Shown: piece after piece, positions 15,515 to 25,551 of the stretch
Layout: each line of letters starts with the position of its first letter
Numbering within the stretch: the stretch's first letter is position 1
From: Taklimakanibacter albus
GTDB taxonomy: Bacteria > Pseudomonadota > Alphaproteobacteria > Rhizobiales > Aestuariivirgaceae
DNA: 64,000 nucleotides
Assembly (NCBI RefSeq): GCF_016595235.1
Contig: NZ_JAENHL010000004.1
Coordinates: forward strand, 400,343 to 464,342
Direction of reading: 5' to 3'
Program-made: the position numbers and the translations under genes
Notes under the pieces: model-generated
What the model was told of the DNA's origin: nothing
Database searches by the model: none
The model's input: the letters and a program-made list of their open reading frames with translations, nothing else

Positions 15515-15954
15515 TTCGCCGCGGCCTTCTTCCAATCCCCGGTCGTGTTCCACCAGCGGTTGGGATTGGCGCTGTCATCGAGGCCCTTGGAACGGCTGGT
15601 GAGGATGGGCGCGATGCGGATCACCGGCTCCTGATAGGAATGGTATTCGAAGATCGCTTCGATCACCGCCTCGACAAGGGCTCGGTCATCATCGAGCTCG
15701 AAAGAGACCTCGACGACGCCGGGGCGCTTGCGGGTCTCGGTCTCGGACCCGGCGGCGGCACCCTCGAGCGGTCGGTAGCGCTCGACGCCCGCACTCGACT
15801 GATAGGCATTGCTGTCATATTTACCCATGGCGAGCGGCGTCACCTGGGTAACGGCCGCCATGATGCGGTCCACGTCATCGGCCGGCGCCTGCACGGTCAG
15901 CAGGCACTTGCGCTCCATCCGCACCGAGCGGGTCTCAAAGCCTTCTCCGGTCAT
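15511..15954 (-). CDS. YqfO/NIF3-associated domain protein
   Basis: This protein of about 147 residues resembles the small ferredoxin-fold domain that is inserted in, or stands apart from, NIF3/YqfO proteins. A basic first strand (KCLLTVQAPADDVDRI) is followed by GKYDSNAYQSSAGVERYRPLEGA and the late SYQEPVIRIAPI strand, equivalent to HPYEEPAYDV in homologues. The stand-alone form is not characterised and may bind metal or nucleotides. I chose the ATG at 15954, with GGGAGGA 7 nt upstream; a GTG one codon earlier is possible. The stop overlaps the convergent FUSC gene by 4 nt. Confidence 0.65.
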   Translation of the reverse strand: MTGEGFETRSVRMERKCLLTVQAPADDVDRIMAAVTQVTPLAMGKYDSNAYQSSAGVERYRPLEGAAAGSETETRKRPGVVEVSFELDDDRALVEAVIEAIFEYHSYQEPVIRIAPILTSRSKGLDDSANPNRWWNTTGDWKKAAAN

Positions 15955-16017
15955 CACGGGTCCTCCCTGTTGCTGGGAGCCAGGCTAGGACCCGCCCATG
16001 ACAGCCTGTGTCAGCAG

Positions 16018-16515
16018 CTATTCCGGGCCGAGCGCCAGCCCGTCCATCGGCTTGTGCAGGAAGGCGCCGAGGACCTCGACCACCAGCCTGTGGTCCTCGC
16101 GCTGCGGCAGGCCCGACACGGTGATGGCGCCGACGACACCCGTGCCCTCGACATGGATAGGAAAGCTGCCGCCATGTGGCGCATAGTCCATGGGCGAGAC
16201 GCCGCGATACTGGTCGAGCGTATCCTCCTTGGCGGCAAGCTCGCGCCCGACCCGGTAGGAGCTCTTGAAATAGCGCAGCACGACATTGCTCTTGCGCCGC
16301 ACCCATTCGGGGTTGTCGGGCGTGCTGCCCGCCAGCGCCGTGTAGAAGAGTTGCCGCCCACCAACACGGATATCGACGACGATCGGCAGTTTGCGCGTCT
16401 CGGCGAGATCGCGGAATCTGAGGCCCAGCTCCCAGGCGGTGTTCTCGTCGAAGGAGGTGAAGCGCAGCACATCCTCCTGCAGCGCGAGTTGCTTGAGATC
16501 GTCACTGATGGTCAT
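16018..16515 (-). CDS. UPF0303/heme-degrading-domain protein (HbpS-like)
   Basis: This 165-residue protein belongs to the HbpS/UPF0303 group. Visible signatures are [14 protein letters not shown] near residue 26, a [16 protein letters not shown] strand, [12 protein letters not shown]-like text ([14 protein letters not shown]) and the [26 protein letters not shown] region. Related proteins bind and break down heme or sense redox state. Its start codon overlaps the stop of the HxlR-type regulator gene (16512-16515), so it is coexpressed with the regulator. It probably belongs to the same redox-response unit as the divergent QorB-like reductase. The actual ligand is unproven. Confidence 0.78.
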   Translation of the reverse strand: MTISDDLKQLALQEDVLRFTSFDENTAWELGLRFRDLAETRKLPIVVDIRVGGRQLFYTALAGSTPDNPEWVRRKSNVVLRYFKSSYRVGRELAAKEDTLDQYRGVSPMDYAPHGGSFPIHVEGTGVVGAITVSGLPQREDHRLVVEVLGAFLHKPMDGLALGPE

Positions 16516-16928
16516 GCGGGGGCCCCCGGAGGTGTGCGGTCGAAAGACTGGCGCGCCTTGCGCACCTTCTGGTGATTGCGATCCGACCATTGCACGAGAT
16601 ACTCGAGTGGGTCCATCAGCGATTGGCCGAGCTTGGTGAGGCGGTAGTCGACGCTCGGCGGCACGGTCGGATAGACGGTGCGCTGGATCAGCCCGTCGCG
16701 CTGCAGGTCGCGCAAGGTCTGCGTCAGCATTCGCTGCGAGATGTCGCCGATCATCCGCTTGAGCACGCCGAAGCGGCGCGGCCCCTCTTCGAGATTCTTC
16801 AGGATCAGGACGCTCCATTTGTCGCCGATCCGGTCGAGCACGTCGCGCACCGGGCATTTGGCGATCAGCATGGCATCGGCGCCGGGCGGCATCGGCTGCA
16901 ACCGGACGGGTCCATCGGCAAGGCGCAT
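16512..16928 (-). CDS. HxlR-family transcriptional regulator with conserved cysteine
   Basis: This 138-residue winged-helix regulator carries the HxlR signature: [19 protein letters not shown] with Cys25, then [28 protein letters not shown] and a YRLTKLG wing. In relatives such as YodB, HypR and QorR this cysteine senses quinones, diamides or aldehydes. It is divergently arranged with a QorB-like NAD(P)H-binding gene at 17056, the same arrangement as E. coli ytfH-ytfG. A perfect inverted repeat (17006-17026) and two GAAAGTGCC direct repeats lie between them. The downstream HbpS-like gene overlaps it by 4 nt. Thiol-based repression of both units is inferred. Confidence 0.88.
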   Translation of the reverse strand: MRLADGPVRLQPMPPGADAMLIAKCPVRDVLDRIGDKWSVLILKNLEEGPRRFGVLKRMIGDISQRMLTQTLRDLQRDGLIQRTVYPTVPPSVDYRLTKLGQSLMDPLEYLVQWSDRNHQKVRKARQSFDRTPPGAPA

Positions 16929-17005
16929 GGGTAGTTACCTCCACATAACCAGGCGCGCGGAAAGTGCCGTCTTTCGCACCTTCCCGAAAGTGCCTATCTC
17001 ACATC

Positions 17006-17026
17006 CTGGTCTCAAAAAGAGACCAG
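17006..17026. promoter_or_regulatory. Putative HxlR-type operator, inverted repeat
   Basis: CTGGTCTC (17006-17013) and GAGACCAG (17019-17026) are perfect 8-bp arms around AAAAA, 30 nt upstream of the QorB-like start. Two direct copies of GAAAGTGCC lie at about 16959-16967 and 16986-16994 on the regulator side. Either could bind the divergent regulator; no binding is proven. Confidence 0.45.
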
Positions 17027-17055
17027 AACTCTAGACAAACGGAGTGGAGATATCC

Positions 17056-17910
17056 ATGTATTTCGTCACCGGCGCTTCCGGCAAGCTCGGCCAATTGGTC
17101 GCCGCCGAACTCGCACAACAAGGGACGGCGGCTGATGTCACCCTTGGCTCGCGCAACCCCGATAAGCTCGCCTCCTACGCGCAACAGGGTTTCAAGACCG
17201 CCCGCTTCGATTTCGACGCGCCGGACTCGATGCGCGCAGCACTTGCCGGCCATGACCGCCTGCTCCTGATTTCAGGCGATGCGCCGGTCGATGAGCGTAT
17301 CCGTCAGCACAAAGCCGCCATCGATGCCGCCAAGGCCGCAGACGTCAAACTCATCGCCTATACGAGCTTCACCAACGCGTCGGCGAAAAGCCTCTTCACT
17401 TTCGCCAGGATACATGCCGAGACCGAGGCCTATATCAAGGCATCCGGTCTCGCTTACCGCTTCCTGCGCGACAACCAATATGCCGAGAATATTGCGAGCG
17501 CTGTCGCCCATGCCAAGGAAACCGGCGCCTTCGCCGTCTATGGCAGCAAGGGCAAGGTCGCCTATGTCACCCGCGCTGATGTCGCCAAGGCGGCGGTGGC
17601 GGCGCTCTTAACCCCGCCGAATGGCGGAGAGACTTTCGAGATCACCGGGCCACGCGCCTATGACGCGGCGGAGATCGCCGAAATCCTGAACCGGAAATGG
17701 GGTAAGCCGGTCGCGGCGGCGGAACTGCCGCGTGATGTGCTTGTCGCGATATTCAAGCAGCTGCAGTGGCCGCCCTTCGTCATCGAAGCGGTCGTCAGCC
17801 TTCACGAGGCGACGGCCGCAGGGGAGCTCGCCTCAGCAAGCGGCGACTATCAAAGATTGACAGGCAAGGCGCCGGAGAGCCTCGCCGACTTCCTTGCCCG
17901 GACAGCATAA
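17056..17910 (+). CDS. QorB/YtfG-like NAD(P)H-binding reductase
   Basis: This 284-residue atypical short-chain dehydrogenase has the nucleotide motif GASGKLG at residues 6-12, the TLGSRNPDKL segment, the YTSFTNA and RFLRDNQYAEN segments typical of NmrA/QorB proteins, and a C-terminal helical substrate domain. It probably reduces quinones using NADPH, or senses NADP redox state. The ATG at 17056 has a GGAG 6-7 nt upstream and is preferred over a GTG at 17044. It is divergent from an HxlR-type regulator, as in the ytfG/ytfH pair. A strong bidirectional terminator follows immediately. Confidence 0.87.
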   Translation: MYFVTGASGKLGQLVAAELAQQGTAADVTLGSRNPDKLASYAQQGFKTARFDFDAPDSMRAALAGHDRLLLISGDAPVDERIRQHKAAIDAAKAADVKLIAYTSFTNASAKSLFTFARIHAETEAYIKASGLAYRFLRDNQYAENIASAVAHAKETGAFAVYGSKGKVAYVTRADVAKAAVAALLTPPNGGETFEITGPRAYDAAEIAEILNRKWGKPVAAAELPRDVLVAIFKQLQWPPFVIEAVVSLHEATAAGELASASGDYQRLTGKAPESLADFLARTA

Positions 17911-17942
17911 AAAGAGCCGCTGGATCACTCCAGCGGCTTTTT
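17911..17942. terminator. Bidirectional terminator between the QorB-like gene and ilvC
   Basis: A perfect 10-bp stem, AGCCGCTGGA (17915-17924) and TCCAGCGGCT (17929-17938), has a TCAC loop. It is flanked by an A-run on the left and a T-run on the right, so it can end both convergent transcripts. Confidence 0.9.
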
Positions 17943-17967
17943 CATGCATGGCGATTTGATCGCGCAA

Positions 17968-19110
<1,143 letters not shown>

Positions 19111-19125
19111 CTACCCGCCCCACCG

Positions 19126-20376
19126 TCAGCCTGAGACGGCGCTCGAACCCCGCTTCGCAAGCGATTCAAAAGACTCATGGTTCCGGCCCAGGGCCAGGTC
19201 CCCCGACACGATCCGGGCCAGCCCCCGGGCCACCAGGGGAATCCGGCTCATCGGCGCCACCAGCCCGTCCCTGAGCATCGGCAGGAGGGTGCTGTCCGAC
19301 TGGTAGAATGGGGTAAAAACGGCGCTGAGCGTCTGGTAGAGCCGGATATGCAGCCGCCGCGCTCGGGCATAGTGGCCAAGCGCCTCGTTCAGCTCGCCGG
19401 CGCCGGCCAGCGCCTCTGCAAGGCCTCTCACATCGAGCAGCGCCATATTGGCGCCCTGCCCCAGTTGCGGGCTCGTCGCATGGGCGCTGTCGCCGATAAA
19501 GACGATGCGCGGCCCATAGGGCAAGGGCAGCGTATGATGGCCGTAAGACGCGAGGACCATCTGGTCCGGATCCCGGATCTCGGCCAGAAGCGGCTCGGTC
19601 TCGGGCCACAGCCCGGCCACCTTGGTCCGCCAGGCTGCAAGTCCCTCCGCCTGCCAGCGCGGATAGTCCTTCGCCTTGAGGCTCCAGAAGAACGTCGTCT
19701 GCGGCTCGTCGCCGGCAAAGCGCTTGCCCACCGGCAGCACCCCGATCATCACGGACGCCTTCTCGTAGCACTGCTCCAGCGCGCGCCCATCGAAAGCTTT
19801 GGCCACACCCCAAGGCAGCGTCGTCCACAACGCCCCATAGGAAAGGATGCGGCGGCGCGCCGGCGCCGAAGCTTCCACCATCAGAGGCGACCGACCGCCC
19901 AAGGCGTCGATGACGAGGTCGAACGGACCGAAACGCCGCCCCTCTTCCGTGATTAGGAGCGGTCGCCCGTTCTGGGCGCGAGCGAGTCTTGTGATCCGCG
20001 CACCGGTCTCGATCGACAGCCGCAACTTCTTCGCGGCTTCAAAGAGAACATTGAACAGCGCCGAGCGGTGCACCGCCAGCCCGTTGCGTCCATTCGCCAG
20101 CGCCGCATACCGTACATCGAGCACGATACGGCCGGACGGGATGGCGCGCCCGAACAGGCGGTCGATCGGCGCGCCGAGCTGGCGCATGCCATCGCCGAGC
20201 CCCAGCCAGTCGAGCACATCGAGGCCTGCTGGCTGCAGCATCAGTCCCGAGCCCAAGGCCCGCGGCGCCTCGAACTGGTCGAAGATCTGGATCTTATGAC
20301 CCTGGCGCGCCAAGGCCAGACCGGCGGCGAGCCCGGCCACACCACAACCGGCAATCGCGATGTCGAGAGGTTTCAC
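19126..20376 (-). CDS. FAD-dependent monooxygenase (UbiH/salicylate-hydroxylase type)
   Basis: This 416-residue flavoprotein has the N-terminal dinucleotide motif IAGCGVAGLAAGLALARQG (residues 7-25), a central DALGG stretch (the DG fold motif of group A flavin hydroxylases), and the second FAD motif GDSAHATSPQLGQGANMALLD near residue 290. Such enzymes use NAD(P)H and O2 to hydroxylate an aromatic or related ring. The substrate is not evident. It lies 7 nt after the LysE-family gene on the same strand, following pdxJ and lysE in one probable operon, so it might act on a vitamin B6 or amino acid related compound. That link is speculative. Confidence 0.82.
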   Translation of the reverse strand: MKPLDIAIAGCGVAGLAAGLALARQGHKIQIFDQFEAPRALGSGLMLQPAGLDVLDWLGLGDGMRQLGAPIDRLFGRAIPSGRIVLDVRYAALANGRNGLAVHRSALFNVLFEAAKKLRLSIETGARITRLARAQNGRPLLITEEGRRFGPFDLVIDALGGRSPLMVEASAPARRRILSYGALWTTLPWGVAKAFDGRALEQCYEKASVMIGVLPVGKRFAGDEPQTTFFWSLKAKDYPRWQAEGLAAWRTKVAGLWPETEPLLAEIRDPDQMVLASYGHHTLPLPYGPRIVFIGDSAHATSPQLGQGANMALLDVRGLAEALAGAGELNEALGHYARARRLHIRLYQTLSAVFTPFYQSDSTLLPMLRDGLVAPMSRIPLVARGLARIVSGDLALGRNHESFESLAKRGSSAVSG

Positions 20377-20383
20377 CGGGAGA

Positions 20384-21016
20384 TCAGGCGGCGTCGCGCG
20401 CCTGCCACAGGATCCTGAGGCTCAAGGCGCCGAGGAACAGGCCGGTCACCCGGTCGATCCACTTCTTGGCGCCGATATAGAAACGCCGCACCGGCGCTGA
20501 GCCGAAGCACAGAGCGACCAGCACATACCAGACGACTTCGTTGGTGGTGACGATGGCGAGCAGCGCCAGCATCATCCAGGTCGGCACGTCCTGCGGCAGC
20601 ATGGCGACGAAGATCGAGCCGAAGAAGACCGCGACCTTGGGGTTGGAGATCTGGGTGAGGAAGCCGCGCACGAACGGATTGCGTCGCATCGCCTCGCCAT
20701 TGCTCTCGCCCATTTCGATCGGCGCATTGGCATGCCGGAAGATCTGGAAGGCGATCCACAAGAGGAACAAGGCACCCGCCACCTTCATGCCGACGAACAG
20801 CCAGTGATGCAGCCGGAACAGCGCATTGAGGCCGAGCAGCGCGGCACTCGCCCACACGACGGTGCCGGCGCCGAGGCCGAAGGCGATCTTGATACCGTCG
20901 AGGCGCGAACGCGCCACCGCAGTCTGCGCCGTGATGAGGAAGCTCGGCCCCGGGCTGATGACCGCCAGAAGCTGAACCAGTCCGATCGTCACCAGGGTGA
21001 TCAAGCTTGCCGTCAC
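20384..21016 (-). CDS. LysE-family amino acid exporter
   Basis: This 210-residue protein of about six membrane segments matches the LysE/RhtB translocator family: ISPGPSFLITAQTAVARSRLDG near residue 20, then FGLGAGTVVWASAALLG, and the NPKVAVFFGSIFVAMLP segment near 120. It exports small amino acids or homoserine lactone-like molecules across the inner membrane. Its start codon overlaps the stop of pdxJ (21013-21016), and the FAD monooxygenase follows 7 nt after it. The three genes probably form one operon. The substrate is unknown. Confidence 0.88.
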   Translation of the reverse strand: MTASLITLVTIGLVQLLAVISPGPSFLITAQTAVARSRLDGIKIAFGLGAGTVVWASAALLGLNALFRLHHWLFVGMKVAGALFLLWIAFQIFRHANAPIEMGESNGEAMRRNPFVRGFLTQISNPKVAVFFGSIFVAMLPQDVPTWMMLALLAIVTTNEVVWYVLVALCFGSAPVRRFYIGAKKWIDRVTGLFLGALSLRILWQARDAA

Positions 21017-21768
21017 GCTGCCTCGCTTATCTTATCGCCGCAGGCCATGCGGAACAGCCGCACGGTTTCCGCCATGCCGAAGACGAGCGCATCGGCCGTG
21101 ATGGCATGGCCGATCGAAACTTCGCGCAAATTAGGCAGCGCCGCAACCAGGCGCGGCAGATTTTCGCGGGTCAGGTCATGGCCGGCATTGAGGCCGACGC
21201 CGGCCTTCTCGGCCGCCTTGCCGGTCGCCACGACTTTGCGGAATTCGCGTTCCAGCGCTAGGGGCTCGAAGGCGCCGCCATAAGGCCCGGTATAGATCTC
21301 GACCCGGTCGGCGCCCACGTCCTTGGCCTGAAAAGCGAGCTCGGGCTCGGCGTCGATAAAGATCGAAACGCGCATGCTTTGGCTCTTGAGCTTGCCGATG
21401 ACGTCGGTGAGGAAACTCTTATGGGTGGCGATGTCCCAGCCATGGTCGGAGGTTGCCTGGCCGATGTCGTCGGGCACCAGCGTCACCTGATCGGGCTTGG
21501 CGGCCAAAACCAGCTTGACGAAATCGGGGTCGGGATTGCCTTCGATATTGAATTCGCGGCCCGGATACTCCTTGCGGATCATGTCTTTGAGGATTCCGAC
21601 ATCGCTGCGGCGGATATGCCGCTCATCGGGTCGTGGATGCACGGTCAGACCATAAGCGCCCGCCTGCAGCGCGATCCGCCCCAGGCCCTCGACGCTCGGC
21701 CATGGCAGGTTGCGCCGGTTGCGCAGAAAGGCGATGGCATTCACATTGACGGACAGTTTGGTAGACAA
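21013..21768 (-). CDS. pdxJ: Pyridoxine 5'-phosphate synthase
   Basis: This 251-residue TIM-barrel enzyme condenses 1-deoxyxylulose 5-phosphate with 3-amino-2-oxopropyl phosphate to pyridoxine 5'-phosphate, the last ring-forming step of DXP-dependent vitamin B6 synthesis. Diagnostic segments are LSVNVNAIAFLRNRR at the start, TVHPRPDERHI, FNIEGNP, QVTLVPD, IYTGPYG and GLNAGHDLT (phosphate and base residues). The length is normal. It is the first gene of a tight minus-strand group with lysE and the FAD monooxygenase. The upstream 80 nt separate it from a LuxR-type gene and contain a small palindrome (21822-21841). Confidence 0.96.
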   Translation of the reverse strand: MSTKLSVNVNAIAFLRNRRNLPWPSVEGLGRIALQAGAYGLTVHPRPDERHIRRSDVGILKDMIRKEYPGREFNIEGNPDPDFVKLVLAAKPDQVTLVPDDIGQATSDHGWDIATHKSFLTDVIGKLKSQSMRVSIFIDAEPELAFQAKDVGADRVEIYTGPYGGAFEPLALEREFRKVVATGKAAEKAGVGLNAGHDLTRENLPRLVAALPNLREVSIGHAITADALVFGMAETVRLFRMACGDKISEAA

Positions 21769-21850
21769 GGCACACCTCGGCTGATCGAAGAGAGCCTTGA
21801 AGCTATCAACCGAGTGGACAGCCTAAAACGTCCGCTTTAGGGCGATTTTC

Positions 21851-22900
21851 TCAGACCACTTTTGAGGCGTCCAACACAGGGCTGCGGCCCTGCAGATGGT
21901 CGAGGAACATGAGGAATATTTCCCGCTCCGTGGTGATGTCGAGCCTGCGATAGATCCGCTTCTTATGCGCCTTGACGGTCTGCGGCGCGCAGCCGACGCG
22001 CTCGGCGATCGCCTTGGTCGGATAGCCTTCGAGGATGGCGCAGATGATCTCGTGCTCGCGCTTGCTGACATAACCCGCCAGGAACGAGGCCTTCAATGCC
22101 GGCAGGCTGTTCCTGAGGCTCGAATAGCTGAGAACGCAGAGCCGCCCGCCGGGCGCGATCGGGAACCATTCGTCGAGCCGGCTGGCGAACAACGTGCCGC
22201 CATCGATATCGAGGCTGCGGCTGCCCTCGGCGAAGGCGGCTCTCGCCTGGGCCTCCAGCGCACCGTCATGCCGGCAGGCCTGGCGCCATTGGCGATTGGC
22301 GAACACGGTCTCGCCGGCCCGGTCGAAGATGCACACCGCATTGGGCTGGAAGCCGCGCGCCGCGCGTGTCACCGCGCCCCGGAACAGCAGCTGATTATTG
22401 GTGCGGTGAAGCCTCGCGATGCCGGAATAGAGCCGGCGCAGCACGTCAGGCGCCTCATCCGAGAAGCGCATCGACCGCTCCATGAACAGCGCCACCGTGC
22501 GCCGCCCCGGTGACGGCAACAGCATGCCGATCTCATCGACAAGGCCGATCGGATCATAGAACTCGGCGAAGTAATTGCCGAAATCATAGTCGCGCTCGCG
22601 CACCTCATTCATGGTCACGACGCCGGGCCGGCCGGTATTCTGCCAGTGCCGCGACAGCGGGCAATAGCGGCTGAACTCGCGCACATAGGACTTGCAGTGG
22701 ATCTCCGGCGTGTCGCACGGATCGATGCACACGGCCCGGCCGTCACGCTCGATCTGATAGACCTGCGCGAAGTCGCTGGGAAACACCTCGCGCACCACAT
22801 CGAGGATGCCACGATGAAATCGGGGAGTTCCCAGGGCCCCGGCAATCTGGCCGAGCGCCTGGGCCGCCGCACCCGCGTCGCTGATCCCGAGCTTGCCCAT
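21851..22900 (-). CDS. LuxR-type transcriptional regulator
   Basis: This 349-residue protein has a long N-terminal sensory region without a recognisable response-regulator or acyl-homoserine-lactone domain. A C-terminal LuxR helix-turn-helix lies at about 280-340 (SKREHEIICAILEGYPTKAIA...PQTVKAHKKRIYRRL). The YxFxxYFAEFYDPIGL-like stretch near 115 is typical of uncharacterised alphaproteobacterial LuxR regulators next to amine or amino acid genes. The ATG at 22900 has an AGGAGGGG site and is preferred over an upstream frame. It is divergent from the aminotransferase-potABCD operon (123 nt apart) and is the likely regulator of it. Confidence 0.85.
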   Translation of the reverse strand: MGKLGISDAGAAAQALGQIAGALGTPRFHRGILDVVREVFPSDFAQVYQIERDGRAVCIDPCDTPEIHCKSYVREFSRYCPLSRHWQNTGRPGVVTMNEVRERDYDFGNYFAEFYDPIGLVDEIGMLLPSPGRRTVALFMERSMRFSDEAPDVLRRLYSGIARLHRTNNQLLFRGAVTRAARGFQPNAVCIFDRAGETVFANRQWRQACRHDGALEAQARAAFAEGSRSLDIDGGTLFASRLDEWFPIAPGGRLCVLSYSSLRNSLPALKASFLAGYVSKREHEIICAILEGYPTKAIAERVGCAPQTVKAHKKRIYRRLDITTEREIFLMFLDHLQGRSPVLDASKVV

Positions 22901-23023
22901 AAGCGCCCCTCCTCCCGGCTCCGTTACCCCAAAAGGGGGATTCAAGCCGCCGGCGAGCATGCCCTAGACCTCATCGCCAGTCCATCTGCCTGGGAACGGC
23001 GTAACGAACAGGTGAAGCCCGCA

Positions 23024-24412
23024 ATGACCTTGACCACCAATTTCGAGAAATCCGCTCAGGAAGCCTGGGAACAGGATCGCGCCCATCTCATTCACCCGTT
23101 TTCGAGCCTCGCAGCCAATAAGGAAGAAGGCTGCACGGTGATGGCGGGTTCGGACGGCGTCCACGTCATGGATGCCGAGGGCAACCGCTTCTATGACGGC
23201 ATCGGCGGCCTGTGGTGCGTGAATGTCGGTTATGGCCGCGAGGAGATCATCGAGGCGATAGTCAAGCAGCTGCGCGAGCTGCCCTTCTATTCCGCCTTCA
23301 ACAACCTGACCAACAAGCCGGCTTCGGCGCTCGCCGCCAAGCTCGCCGAGCTGGCGCCCGGCAAGCTGAACCATGTCTTCTTCGGCACCGGCGGATCGGT
23401 GGCCAATGACTCGGCCGTGCGCCTCGTCCACCATTATTTCAACCGGATCGGCAAGCCCTATCGCAAGAAGATCCTGTCGCGCCAGAACGCCTATCATGGC
23501 AGCACCCATCTCACCATCGCGTTGACCGGGCCCGTCTATCAGGCGGGCTGGGACGGCGCCACCGATCTCGTCCACTACCTCTCCGCCCCGCACAGCTATC
23601 GCCGTCCCGCGGGCGTCAGCGAGGAAGGCTTCCTTGATTTCCTCATCCAGGAGATGGAGGACGCGATCCTCAAGCTCGGCCCCGATAATGTCGCGGCCTT
23701 CATCGCCGAGCCGATCATGGGCGCCGGCGGCGTGATCGTACCGCCCGAGGGCTATCACAAGCGCACCTTCGATCTCTGCCGCAAATACGGGATCTTCTAC
23801 ATCTCCGACGAGGTCGTCACCGCTTTCGGCCGCCTCGGTCACATGTTCGCGTCCTTCGACAAATTCGGCATCGAGCCGGACATCATCGCCAGCGCCAAGG
23901 GTATTTCTTCCGGCTATCAACCGCTTTCCGCCACCATCATCTCGGACGAGATTTTCGAGGTCATCAGCCGTCCGGGTGCCGCCTTCTTTCATGGCTTCAC
24001 TTATAGCTGCCATCCCGCCGCCTGCGCCGCCGGCCTCAAGAACATCGAGATCATCGAGCGTGAGAAGATCTGCGAGCGTGTGCGCAAGACCGGCCCGATT
24101 TTCGAAAAGACGTTGCACAAGCTCGAGGACCTCGATCTCGTCGGCGAGGTGCGCGGCAGCCATTTCATGATGTGCATCGAGAGTGTCGCCGACAAGAAGA
24201 CCAAGGCGCTGCTGCCGGCTGAGGCGAATGTCGGCAAGCGTATCGCGCAGAACTGCCAGAAGCGCGGCCTCATCGTCCGCCCGCTCGGCCAGCTCAACAT
24301 TCTGTCGCCGCCACTCACCCTCGAGGTCGCCCAGATCGAGGAGATCGGCGCGATCCTGCGCCAGAGCATCAAGGCCACGATGGATGACCTCAAGAAGGAT
24401 GGGTTCCTCTGA
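23024..24412 (+). CDS. Class III omega-aminotransferase
   Basis: This 462-residue PLP enzyme fits the omega-amino acid/putrescine:pyruvate aminotransferase group. Visible features are GGLWCVNVGYGREE near residue 63, SNNLT-like FNNLTNKPA, the GGSVANDSAVRL loop, QNAYHGSTHLT, the AEPIMGAGGVIVPP strand, DEVVTAFGRLG, and SAKGISSGYQPLSA with the PLP lysine at residue 292. SpuC-type relatives transfer the amino group of putrescine, cadaverine or similar amines to pyruvate. Its stop overlaps the ATG of the ABC ATPase gene (ATGA at 24412). The polyamine-type importer that follows supports an amine-catabolic role. The ATG at 23024 is chosen, and a GTG four codons earlier is possible. Confidence 0.9.
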   Translation: MTLTTNFEKSAQEAWEQDRAHLIHPFSSLAANKEEGCTVMAGSDGVHVMDAEGNRFYDGIGGLWCVNVGYGREEIIEAIVKQLRELPFYSAFNNLTNKPASALAAKLAELAPGKLNHVFFGTGGSVANDSAVRLVHHYFNRIGKPYRKKILSRQNAYHGSTHLTIALTGPVYQAGWDGATDLVHYLSAPHSYRRPAGVSEEGFLDFLIQEMEDAILKLGPDNVAAFIAEPIMGAGGVIVPPEGYHKRTFDLCRKYGIFYISDEVVTAFGRLGHMFASFDKFGIEPDIIASAKGISSGYQPLSATIISDEIFEVISRPGAAFFHGFTYSCHPAACAAGLKNIEIIEREKICERVRKTGPIFEKTLHKLEDLDLVGEVRGSHFMMCIESVADKKTKALLPAEANVGKRIAQNCQKRGLIVRPLGQLNILSPPLTLEVAQIEEIGAILRQSIKATMDDLKKDGFL

Positions 24413-25551
24413 TGCTGCACCGGCAGCGGGATTTTGCTGAGGCAATGAGCACAGGATCGGGAATGGAGCGCAAGACGGCGATCGATGTCGCGGGCGTCGT
24501 CAAGCGCTTCGGCCACGGCCCGGCTGGCGTCGTGGCCCTGAAGGACGTATCGCTCACCATTCGCGACAATGAGTTCTTCACCTTGCTGGGGCCTTCGGGC
24601 TGCGGCAAGACCACCCTGCTCCGCATCCTGGCAGGCTTCGAGGCGGTGAGCGACGGCGCCGTCTCGCTTTATGGTGAGAATATTGCCGGGCTGCCGGCCA
24701 ACCGGCGCTCGGTCAACACCGTCTTCCAGCATTACGCGCTGTTTCCGCATATGACGGTGGCCGAAAATGTGGCCTATGGACCGCAGCGCCTGCGCCGGCC
24801 GGCCAAGGAAATCGCCGAGACGGTCGCCCGCATGCTCCAGCTGGTCAAGATGGAGAAATTCGCCGAGCGTCGCCCGGCGCAATTGTCGGGCGGCCAGCAG
24901 CAGCGTGTCGCCCTCGCCCGGGCCCTGGCGCCGCATCCCAAGGTGCTGCTTCTCGACGAGCCTCTCTCCGCCCTCGACCTGAAGCTCAGACAGGCGATGC
25001 GCGCCGAGCTCAAGCAGCTTCAGCGCGCCACCGGCATCACTTTCGTCTTCGTCACCCACGACCAGGAAGAAGCCTTGTCGATGAGCGATCGCATCGCCGT
25101 CATGTCGGAGGGCGAGGTCCAGCAGATCGGCACACCGGCGGAGATCTATGAATATCCCGCCAACCGCTTCGTCGCCTCCTTCATCGGGGACGCGAATTTT
25201 ATCACTGCCGAGATCGACGGCATCATAGACGGCGTGGCCAGCTGTCGTTCCGCCCGCGGTCTCTCCTTCACCCTCGCAGCGGCGCCCGGCGGCAAGCCCG
25301 GTGACAGAGTGACCTTGTTCCTGCGTCCGGAGAAAGTACGGATGGAAGCCCCCGGCGATGCCGGCTTGGCGGGCAGGATCCAGACGATGGAATATCTCGG
25401 CCAGTCGATCTTCTATCAGGTCGATATTGGTGAGGATGCTCCGCTGATTGTGGCCGGACGCAACCGGGACGATGGTGGCACACCTTACAAGACCGGGGAT
25501 CGCGTCTCGCTTATCATCGGCGCCGACGCCTTGCGGATGCTGGCCGCATGA
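24412..25551 (+). CDS. potA: Polyamine-type ABC transporter ATPase
   Basis: This 379-residue ATPase has Walker A GPSGCGKTT, Q-loop VFQHYALFPHMT, signature LSGGQQQR, Walker B VLLLDEPLSALD and the H-loop VTHDQEEAL. A C-terminal TOBE-like domain (LFLRPEKVRM) completes the PotA/spermidine-putrescine pattern. It powers the importer formed by the next three genes. The ATG overlaps the aminotransferase stop and its own stop overlaps the next ATG (25548-25551), so expression is tightly coupled. The symbol reflects family membership; the substrate could be another amine or an opine-like compound. Confidence 0.9.
   Translation: MLHRQRDFAEAMSTGSGMERKTAIDVAGVVKRFGHGPAGVVALKDVSLTIRDNEFFTLLGPSGCGKTTLLRILAGFEAVSDGAVSLYGENIAGLPANRRSVNTVFQHYALFPHMTVAENVAYGPQRLRRPAKEIAETVARMLQLVKMEKFAERRPAQLSGGQQQRVALARALAPHPKVLLLDEPLSALDLKLRQAMRAELKQLQRATGITFVFVTHDQEEALSMSDRIAVMSEGEVQQIGTPAEIYEYPANRFVASFIGDANFITAEIDGIIDGVASCRSARGLSFTLAAAPGGKPGDRVTLFLRPEKVRMEAPGDAGLAGRIQTMEYLGQSIFYQVDIGEDAPLIVAGRNRDDGGTPYKTGDRVSLIIGADALRMLAA

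Noticed and set aside
21822-21841. Palindrome CCTAAA...TTTAGG between the LuxR-type gene and pdxJ as a terminator
   Set aside because: The 6-bp stem lacks a T-tract on either strand, so a terminator role is not supported; it may be an operator or chance.
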